Source of the DNA: an uncultured Ruminococcus sp.
GTDB lineage: Bacteria > Bacillota > Clostridia > Oscillospirales > Ruminococcaceae
DNA: 5,693 nucleotides
Assembly: GCA_946183385.1 (NCBI GenBank)
Contig: CAMHBN010000138.1
Span: forward strand, 1 to 5,693
Direction of reading: 5' to 3'
Of this stretch, positions 1 through 4,344 are shown one piece after another. A model generated the notes under the pieces. That model worked only from the letters and a program-made list of their open reading frames with translations. It searched no databases and was not told the origin of the DNA. The position numbers and the translations under genes are program-made. Positions within the stretch are counted from its first letter, which is position 1. The number at the start of each line of letters is the position of its first letter.

Positions 1-821
1 GCTTTACGTTGAAAAATTATATCGTCAACAATCTCGATAATGCAATTGCAAATGGCTATATCAAGGCGTTCTATCAGCCTCTGATGTCGTCGGAGGACGG
101 CTTTGTCTGCGGCTTTGAGGCTCTCGCAAGATGGGAGGACCCGTACTACGGACTCCTTTCGCCTTCGATGTTCATTGGCACGCTTGAGGAATGCCGTCAG
201 ATACATAAGCTGGATATGTGTATGATCGACATCGTCTGCGAGGATTTTGCAAGAGCGCGCAAAGAAGGCATACCCGTAGTACCTGTCTCACTGAACTTCT
301 CGCGTCTTGATTTTGAGCTCTGCGACATCGTGTCCGTGCTTGACGAGAGGACAAAAAAGTTCGGTATACCTCATAATTTCATTGATGTGGAGATAACCGA
401 GTCTGCACTGACTGACAGCGGAGACATACTTCCCGAGGTCATAAGCAAAATGCGTCAGAGAGGCTATAATATATGGCTCGACGACTTCGGAAGCGGCTAT
501 TCGTCGCTGAATGTGCTCAAGGACTACAGCTTTGACGTTATGAAGATAGATATGCAGTTCCTCAAGGGCTTCGGAAGCAACGAAAAAACGCATACAATTC
601 TCGAATCTGTAGTCAAGCTTTCGGGGATGCTCGGTATGGGCGCACTTACAGAGGGTATCGAGACTGATGAACAGCTTGATTTCCTGCGGTCGATAGGGTG
701 CAGCAAGCTTCAGGGCTATCTGTTCGGAAAGCCTGTGCCCTACAACAGGATAGTTGAGATGATAAGATCAGGCGAATTAAAGGTTTCAAACGCTTATTCA
801 ATAAACAACGGAGGTAAATAA
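1..821 (+). CDS. EAL-domain cyclic-di-GMP phosphodiesterase, 5' partial
   Basis: The EAL family hydrolyses the second messenger cyclic di-GMP to linear pGpG in the cytoplasm. Counting from the TTG at position 9 as residue 1, the metal and catalytic signature is complete: EALAR (E37-R41), N96 in SLNFS, E128 in EITES, D158 and D159 in LDDFGSGYSSL, K179 in KID, E215 in TEGIET and Q235 in QGYLFGKP. It should therefore be an active enzyme rather than a degenerate sensor. The frame stays open to the left edge and no Shine-Dalgarno precedes the TTG. The opening residues resemble the linker that normally leads into an EAL domain. I therefore read this as the C-terminal part of a longer protein, possibly with a GGDEF or sensory domain upstream; that part is not visible. 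The last codons contain the ribosome-binding site of the next gene, so the two are co-transcribed. Confidence 0.93.
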   Translation, partial: FTLKNYIVNNLDNAIANGYIKAFYQPLMSSEDGFVCGFEALARWEDPYYGLLSPSMFIGTLEECRQIHKLDMCMIDIVCEDFARARKEGIPVVPVSLNFSRLDFELCDIVSVLDERTKKFGIPHNFIDVEITESALTDSGDILPEVISKMRQRGYNIWLDDFGSGYSSLNVLKDYSFDVMKIDMQFLKGFGSNEKTHTILESVVKLSGMLGMGALTEGIETDEQLDFLRSIGCSKLQGYLFGKPVPYNRIVEMIRSGELKVSNAYSINNGGK

Positions 822-822
822 T

Positions 823-1071
823 ATGGGACTTCACATCAGGAAAAAAATCAAGCTCGGCGACCTTGTCACGATAAACGCGAACAAGACAGGTCCGAGCGTC
901 AGTGTTGGCGGTAAGAAGGTCAAGGTCACAGTCAACAAGAAGAAGGTGACGGCGAGCCTGCCCGGTACAGGCATATCCTACGACGCCAAGCTCCCGACGG
1001 GCGATAAGAAGAAGGCTTCCACGTCCAAGAAGGGGACCGGTAAGACTGCTACAGCAAAGAAGAAGGGCTGA
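823..1071 (+). CDS. small DUF4236-type protein with lysine-rich tail
   Basis: This is an 82-residue protein of unknown function. Residues 1-53 match the DUF4236 pattern as I remember it: a start like MG-x-x-x-RK-x-IKLG, a beta-rich middle with SVSVGG (25-30), and the closing LPGTGISY (46-53). Residues 54-82 form a low-complexity tail with 10 lysines in 29 residues plus Ser, Thr, Gly and Ala, suggesting a disordered segment that could bind nucleic acid or acidic polymers (inference). There is no signal peptide or membrane segment. The ATG is fixed by GGAGG at 810-814, eight bases upstream and inside the end of the EAL gene. Only one base separates the upstream stop from this start, so translation is probably coupled. 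The pairing with a cyclic-di-GMP phosphodiesterase is the only functional hint. Confidence 0.85.
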   Translation: MGLHIRKKIKLGDLVTINANKTGPSVSVGGKKVKVTVNKKKVTASLPGTGISYDAKLPTGDKKKASTSKKGTGKTATAKKKG

Positions 1072-1097
1072 GTCAGAACTGCCCTGCATACTGACGA

Positions 1098-1126
1098 ATA
1101 ACACAAACACTCCTTTCGCATATACT
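1098..1126 (+). promoter_or_regulatory. candidate SigA promoter for the amidase gene
   Basis: ATAACA at 1098-1103 (4 of 6 to TTGACA), a 17-base spacer, and TATACT at 1121-1126 (5 of 6 to TATAAT). Transcription would start near 1133, giving a leader of about 35 bases. That start lies beyond the left arm of the hairpin at 1105-1163, so this transcript could not fold the hairpin and the ribosome site would be free. The -35 box is weak, so this is a candidate only. Confidence 0.4.
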
Positions 1127-1163
1127 GATAAGGGCGATACCCAAATCAGTGAAAGGAGTGTTT
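1105..1163 (+). terminator. long hairpin with T-tract that also covers the amidase ribosome site
   Basis: A perfect 13-base inverted repeat (1105-1117 with 1151-1163) is extended inward. After a six-base bulge (1118-1123), ACTGAT 1124-1129 pairs with ATCAGT 1145-1150, and GGG 1132-1134 pairs with CCC 1140-1142 around the loop CGATA. The 3' arm runs into six T residues (1161-1166), as in an intrinsic terminator, and would end the EAL-DUF4236 transcript. The same 3' arm contains AAAGGAG, the Shine-Dalgarno of the gene starting at 1168. Read-through RNA would therefore have that site buried. Confidence 0.75.
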
Positions 1164-1167
1164 TTTC

Positions 1168-1905
1168 ATGCCCAAGGTATTTCTGAGCCCCTCTACGCAG
1201 GAGTACAACAGCTACGTCAGCGGCGGAAACGAGGAGCTCTATATGAACCTGCTCGCTGACAGGCTCGAGCCGTATCTGCGTGCGAGCGGGATAAAGTTCG
1301 TACGCAACGACCCCGACCGCACATTCGCGGGAGCAATACAGGACTCGAATTCGGCATACTACGACGTGCATCTTGCTCTGCACTCGAACGCCGCTCCCGA
1401 CAGGCTCTCGGGACGTCTTCGCGGGATAGATATCTATTTTGCTCCGAAAAGCGCACAGAGCGAGAAGCTCGCCAACATCATCGCCAACAACCTGAAAAGT
1501 ATCTATCCCTTGCCCGACAAGGTCAGAGCAGTCCCCACGTACACGCTCGGGGAGGTGCTGAACACAAAAGCGGTAGCGGTGCTGTGCGAGCTCGGCTACC
1601 ATGACAACTACGCCGACGAGGCTTGGATAAAGAGCGAGCTTGGCAGTATTGCCGCGAATCTCGCACGTTCTCTCTGCGATTACTTCGGTATCCCGTTCAT
1701 ACGCCCGTCAGCCGTGCGCTGGGGGACAGTTGTCACTGACGGCTCGGGGCTGAATATACGCGCATATCCGAGCACGTCTGCGCAGATAATCGGCTCGATA
1801 CCGAACGGAGCGTCCGTGATGATAAACGGCGAGACCGACGGCTGGTACGTTGTGGACTACAACGGTATCATCGGATATTCGAGCGGAGACTATATCGTAC
1901 TGTAA
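1168..1905 (+). CDS. N-acetylmuramoyl-L-alanine amidase (Amidase_3) with C-terminal SH3b domain
   Basis: This 245-residue protein is predicted to cut the bond between N-acetylmuramic acid and L-alanine in peptidoglycan. Residues 2-173 form an Amidase_3 domain: GGNEE (19-23) supplies a likely zinc-binding Glu, LALHSNA (69-75) the zinc-binding H72, and LCELGYHDN (139-147) the catalytic E141. The usual opening motif D-P-G-H-G, whose His binds zinc, is replaced here by L-S-P-S-T-Q (6-11). This is either a subfamily variant or a changed metal site. Residues 185-245 form an SH3b wall-binding domain containing LNIRAYPS. There is no signal peptide or membrane segment, and the protein starts directly at the first strand, an endolysin-like design; no holin or other phage gene is visible. 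The ATG lies eight bases after AAAGGAG (1152-1158). It converges with the S11 homologue across a shared terminator. Confidence 0.88.
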   Translation: MPKVFLSPSTQEYNSYVSGGNEELYMNLLADRLEPYLRASGIKFVRNDPDRTFAGAIQDSNSAYYDVHLALHSNAAPDRLSGRLRGIDIYFAPKSAQSEKLANIIANNLKSIYPLPDKVRAVPTYTLGEVLNTKAVAVLCELGYHDNYADEAWIKSELGSIAANLARSLCDYFGIPFIRPSAVRWGTVVTDGSGLNIRAYPSTSAQIIGSIPNGASVMINGETDGWYVVDYNGIIGYSSGDYIVL

Positions 1906-1911
1906 AAGAAA

Positions 1912-1937
1912 ACCGTTACCTCTTTCGGGGTAACGGT
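1912..1937. terminator. bidirectional intrinsic terminator between convergent genes
   Basis: ACCGTTACC (1912-1920) pairs perfectly with GGTAACGGT (1929-1937); a possible T-G and C-G pair extends the stem into the loop. It lies six bases after the amidase stop and seven before the stop of the minus-strand gene. On the minus strand the stem is followed by TTTTCTTTT (complement of 1903-1911), a good terminator tail. On the plus strand the tail AACTTCTTTATT is weaker. Confidence 0.85.
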
Positions 1938-1944
1938 AACTTCT

Positions 1945-3357
1945 TTATTCCTTGTTGGTCGGCTTTTTGCGCTTTTTCTGTCCCTCAACCTTGGGAACTG
2001 CGTATATCGGCTTTACGGGCTTTTTCTTGTTCCTGAACACAATGTATGCGTAAATGCATATCAGGATATATATCAGACAAACAATAGCCGATATTATGAG
2101 CGATTTCTTGAACCACGATGCCTTGGGGAACATCTTGGCGGCGTACCAGTTATACTTGGCGACCGACCTTTCAACGTCGGAGACAGCGACGAGCTCCATC
2201 GTACCTATTTCCTCGCCAGCGTATTCGAGCGTCACCATTCCGAGGGGCTCGCCCTTCTTCACGGGAGCTTTGAGTGAGCTTTTGTACCACTTGATGTTGT
2301 CCTTGCTGATCAGCGACGTATCTACGTCTTTGTACCACAGCATCGTCATTTCTTCCTTTGGCTTTGCAAGGACGTAGTTATTGCCCTCGGCGAGCTCAAC
2401 GGGTATTTCTCCGAGCTCGGCGGAGTCGGGGAGCACGACCTGATATGAGAAGTGCTTGAACGCCCAGTTGAACAGCGTGATAGCGTCAGTGAGGTGGTAG
2501 AAGGTGTTCTCGCCGTCTGCATCGCTCAGCGGCGATTTGAGACAGACTGCGAGGTAATTGTTTCCGTCCTTGCTTGCAGTGGCGACTATATTTCGTCCGC
2601 CAAGTTCGAGGTTGGCGGTCTTGACGCCGCGGCAGCCCGCATAGTGGTAGTCACTGTCGGAGTCCATCATCAGGTTCGAGTGATACCATACCCACGATTC
2701 TCTGTCGGGGTGGCGGTCAAGATTGGGAACTGACGGCGTGTACGAATAGGTTGAGCATATAGAGTCAAAGTGCGCCGTCTTGAGCGCATACTTTGTAAGA
2801 ACTGCCATATCGCGTGCGGAGGTATACTGCTCGGGGTCGTACAGACCTGTCGGGTTGGTGAAATGGGTATCATTCAGCCCGAGCTCCTCAGCCTTGGCGT
2901 TCATTTTTTCTACGAAGGCGGAAACGCTCTCGCCGCCTATGTTGTAGGCTATCGTCTGCGAAGCCTCTATCGAGGATTTGAGTATCATTGCGTAGAGCAG
3001 GTCGGTATAGGTGAGCCTGTCGCCGTCCTCGATGTCGGCAAAGCGAAGGTCGTCCGGGTAATCTGTAACATAGAGAGGGGAGAAGACTTCCTCGTCAATG
3101 GTTACCTCCTCGCTGAGGTCCTTGCACTCTTCGATACATACGACAGCCGTCATAATGTTGACGAGCGGTCCGGGCATCTGTTTTGCGTCTGCGTTTTTCT
3201 CGTATATGACCTCATTGCAGTCGAGGTTCATCAGTATAGCGGATTCGCTCTTTATCTGAGTAGGAATGGTGAAGTTGATAGCGCCCGCGTTCATAATGTT
3301 CAGTGACGGGATAAGCATTGCCGCCGCTGAAAGGAATGCGATTATCTTCTTTTTCAT
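1945..3357 (-). CDS. S11-family D-alanyl-D-alanine carboxypeptidase homologue, probable pseudoenzyme
   Basis: A 470-residue exported protein. Residues 1-26 are a signal peptide ending AGA. Residues 35-300 have the S11 low-molecular-weight penicillin-binding fold, with strong matches such as AILMNLDCNEVIYEKNADAK (40-59), IMTAVV (68-73) and HFTNPTGLY (165-173). Residues about 305-395 resemble the PBP5 C-terminal beta domain. Residues about 418-441 are one membrane helix, followed by a Lys/Arg-rich cytoplasmic tail. Active members trim the terminal D-Ala of peptidoglycan stems. Here all three motifs are altered: SxxK is P64-L-V-N67, SxN is S128-S-I130, and KTG is K246-T-A248. The serine nucleophile and general-base lysine are both gone, so catalysis and beta-lactam acylation are not expected. 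The reading frame is intact, arguing for a retained non-catalytic role, perhaps binding muropeptide or an enzyme partner. The weak Shine-Dalgarno AGGTAG lies just before the ATG. Confidence 0.9.
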   Translation of the reverse strand: MKKKIIAFLSAAAMLIPSLNIMNAGAINFTIPTQIKSESAILMNLDCNEVIYEKNADAKQMPGPLVNIMTAVVCIEECKDLSEEVTIDEEVFSPLYVTDYPDDLRFADIEDGDRLTYTDLLYAMILKSSIEASQTIAYNIGGESVSAFVEKMNAKAEELGLNDTHFTNPTGLYDPEQYTSARDMAVLTKYALKTAHFDSICSTYSYTPSVPNLDRHPDRESWVWYHSNLMMDSDSDYHYAGCRGVKTANLELGGRNIVATASKDGNNYLAVCLKSPLSDADGENTFYHLTDAITLFNWAFKHFSYQVVLPDSAELGEIPVELAEGNNYVLAKPKEEMTMLWYKDVDTSLISKDNIKWYKSSLKAPVKKGEPLGMVTLEYAGEEIGTMELVAVSDVERSVAKYNWYAAKMFPKASWFKKSLIISAIVCLIYILICIYAYIVFRNKKKPVKPIYAVPKVEGQKKRKKPTNKE

Positions 3358-3392
3358 AAGCTACCTGCTTTCGTTTTCTTCATCTATATGGT

Positions 3393-3406
3393 GCTCCGAG
3401 CGGAGC
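3393..3406 (-). other. short hairpin in the leader of the S11 homologue
   Basis: GCTCC (3393-3397) and GGAGC (3402-3406) are complementary around a four-base loop. They lie in the predicted 5' leader, about 35 bases before the start codon. No T-tract follows, so it is not a terminator. It may stabilise the leader or be incidental. Confidence 0.35.
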
Positions 3407-3427
3407 CTGAATTGCATATCAATTTAT

Positions 3428-3456
3428 ATTATATCATAAGTTCGTGAAAATAGCAA
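3428..3456 (-). promoter_or_regulatory. extended -10 promoter for the S11 homologue
   Basis: Read on the minus strand: TTGCTA (3456-3451, 4 of 6 to consensus), a 17-base spacer, then TATAAT (3433-3428) preceded by TG one base upstream, the extended -10 motif. Transcription should start near 3421, giving a leader of about 64 bases. Confidence 0.75.
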
Positions 3457-3480
3457 TACGCAGGAGAAATTTTTTGCGTA
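3457..3480. promoter_or_regulatory. inverted repeat next to the leftward -35 box, possible operator
   Basis: TACGCA (3457-3462) and TGCGTA (3475-3480) form a six-base inverted repeat with a 12-base gap, directly upstream of the leftward -35 box. The right arm is part of TTTGCGTAACAA, similar to TTTGCGTACAAA inside the rightward promoter. A shared regulator is possible but unproven. Confidence 0.3.
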
Positions 3481-3492
3481 ACAAGTCCATCC

Positions 3493-3522
3493 GAGCCTAT
3501 TCTCCGTAAATGGTCAGATTGA
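3493..3522. repeat. imperfect 30-bp direct repeat, copy A
   Basis: Copy A matches copy B (3582-3611) at 26 of 30 positions, 89 bases apart. The shared cores are CGTAAATGG and CAGATTGA. Weaker similarity extends left to GTCC at 3485, matching GTCC at 3574. The origin of the repeat is unknown. Confidence 0.8.
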
Positions 3523-3539
3523 GCGCGGTGTCCGCGCTC
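3521..3539. other. GC-rich hairpin between the direct repeats
   Basis: GAGCGCGG (3521-3528) pairs perfectly with CCGCGCTC (3532-3539) around the loop TGT. It sits between two divergent promoters, where no terminator is needed, and no clean T-tract follows on either strand. It may be part of a small repeat element or of an unannotated small RNA. Confidence 0.55.
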
Positions 3540-3581
3540 TCCTCTTTGCGGCACGAAAAAATTATCGGAAGATGTCCGCGT

Positions 3582-3611
3582 GAGGCTATTTTTCGTAAAT
3601 GGGCAGATTGA
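3582..3611. repeat. imperfect 30-bp direct repeat, copy B
   Basis: This copy differs from copy A (3493-3522) at four positions. Its last four bases, TTGA, form the first part of the perfect -35 box TTGACA of the rightward promoter; at the same place copy A reads TTGAGC and has no -10 box. Confidence 0.8.
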
Positions 3612-3636
3612 CATTTGCGTACAAATAGTATATAAT
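3608..3636 (+). promoter_or_regulatory. perfect-consensus SigA promoter of the membrane-protein/SBP-VWA operon
   Basis: TTGACA (3608-3613), a 17-base spacer and TATAAT (3631-3636): 12 of 12 consensus bases at the best spacing. Transcription should begin near 3643, about 27 bases before the start codon. A promoter this strong is either constitutive or held down by a repressor. Confidence 0.92.
3613..3626. promoter_or_regulatory. palindrome in the promoter spacer, candidate repressor site
   Basis: ATTTG (3613-3617) and CAAAT (3622-3626) are inverted arms around CGTA, lying between the -35 and -10 boxes. A protein bound here would block RNA polymerase. The palindrome is short and could be chance in AT-rich DNA. 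Confidence 0.3.
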
Positions 3637-3655
3637 ATTATTTGATTTAAACAGA

Positions 3656-3662
3656 GGGGAGG
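3656..3662 (+). promoter_or_regulatory. ribosome-binding site that decides a TTG start
   Basis: GGGGAGG lies seven bases before the TTG at 3670, inside a longer purine run (3653-3666). No ATG is near the right distance, and the reading frame after the TTG opens MKKY and a membrane helix, so TTG is accepted as the start. Confidence 0.8.
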
Positions 3663-3669
3663 GGAGCCT

Positions 3670-4344
3670 TTGAAAAAATATCTTGGTCAGATCATATTCA
3701 ACCTTATCGTTGCGGCGGCGGGAGCAGTTCTGTTCACTTCTACGGGGATACTTGACAGCGCGGCTACGGCTGTGCTCGGGATAGTTGCTCTTATGGCGTC
3801 GCTGTGTGCGGGCAATTATTTCTTCGTAAAGCTTGCGGATGAGGGTAAAAAGGCTTTCCAGCCCGACTACATCATCACGGAGCAGACTTTTGATTCCCTC
3901 AATGAGCCCGAGAGCTACCTTGAAGTGATGAAAGACCTGCGGAATTACTCTCCGTGCCGTCAGGAAGCCGTTAGGATGGTACAGCAGTGGGAGCTCTTCA
4001 AGAAGAAGTCGGCTACCCTCAATGCTATCAGCTATCAGGGCGGTGTATACGAGGTGGTCAATCAGGACGTGGAGTCGGTCATGCTCAACAATATGGTGCT
4101 GTTTATGAAGCGTGCTGCTATTATGCAGTCCTCAAGCAATAACGAGATGAATGAGCACAGGAATTATCTCCGTTCGCTCGTGGCGAGCAACGATAAGATT
4201 CTCGGTGACTATACGAATCTCCTCATCGAGGCTTCACAGCTCACGGGAGAGGATTCGGGCAAGGCGGAGATCAAGTCCCTGAACCTTCTCATCGAATCAA
4301 TAAGAGATTACAGAAAAGACTTAGAAAGCGGTGATATGCAATGA
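3670..4344 (+). CDS. unrecognised two-helix membrane protein with cytoplasmic helical domain
   Basis: A 224-residue protein I do not recognise. Two hydrophobic segments lie near the N-terminus (about 6-24 and 30-53), separated by a very short loop, so both ends probably face the cytoplasm. Residues 60-224 are charged and mainly helical by composition, for example YLEVMKDLRNYS (83-94) and the Leu/Ile-rich 200-219, which suggests a bundle or coiled coil rather than an enzyme; no catalytic motif is evident. It starts with TTG, supported by GGGGAGG, under a perfect promoter. Its stop overlaps the start of the SBP-VWA gene as ATGA, so the two are translationally coupled and likely make partner proteins in the membrane. 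The topology recalls XpaC-like membrane proteins, but I see no specific motif to assign that family. Confidence 0.85.
   Translation: MKKYLGQIIFNLIVAAAGAVLFTSTGILDSAATAVLGIVALMASLCAGNYFFVKLADEGKKAFQPDYIITEQTFDSLNEPESYLEVMKDLRNYSPCRQEAVRMVQQWELFKKKSATLNAISYQGGVYEVVNQDVESVMLNNMVLFMKRAAIMQSSSNNEMNEHRNYLRSLVASNDKILGDYTNLLIEASQLTGEDSGKAEIKSLNLLIESIRDYRKDLESGDMQ

Larger units (their letters stand above)
3358..3669. other. 312-base divergent intergenic control region
   Basis: No credible gene is seen on either strand. The region holds a promoter reading left into the S11 homologue, a promoter reading right into the membrane-protein operon, an imperfect direct repeat, two inverted repeats near the promoters and one GC-rich hairpin, listed separately. 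It contains AT-rich promoter blocks and a more GC-rich centre. Confidence 0.8.

Noticed and set aside
9..11. TTG as the true start of the EAL gene
   Set aside because: The frame remains open to the edge, there is no ribosome site before it, and EAL domains usually follow another domain; the gene is treated as 5' partial.
646..1602. 318-codon open frame on the minus strand
   Set aside because: It lies antisense to three well-supported features (EAL gene end, DUF4236 gene, amidase), spans their hairpin, and its translation has no recognisable domain; it is a shadow of codon bias.
1168..1905. Prophage lysis cassette
   Set aside because: The amidase is endolysin-like, but no holin, tail, integrase or attachment site is visible nearby.
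2770..3306. 178-codon plus-strand open frame
   Set aside because: Antisense shadow of the S11 homologue, whose fold motifs are clear on the minus strand.
1945..3357. Pseudogene call or sequencing error for the S11 homologue
   Set aside because: The frame is intact for 470 codons with signal peptide, promoter and terminator, and three separate motifs differ by clean substitutions, so neither frame decay nor one read error explains it.
3485..3611. CRISPR-like pair of repeats
   Set aside because: Only two copies, imperfect (26/30), and 59 bases apart, with a hairpin in between and no cas genes in view.
3429..3614. 61-codon minus-strand open frame in the intergenic region
   Set aside because: It has no Shine-Dalgarno, begins inside a direct repeat, runs over the leftward promoter and has no recognisable product.
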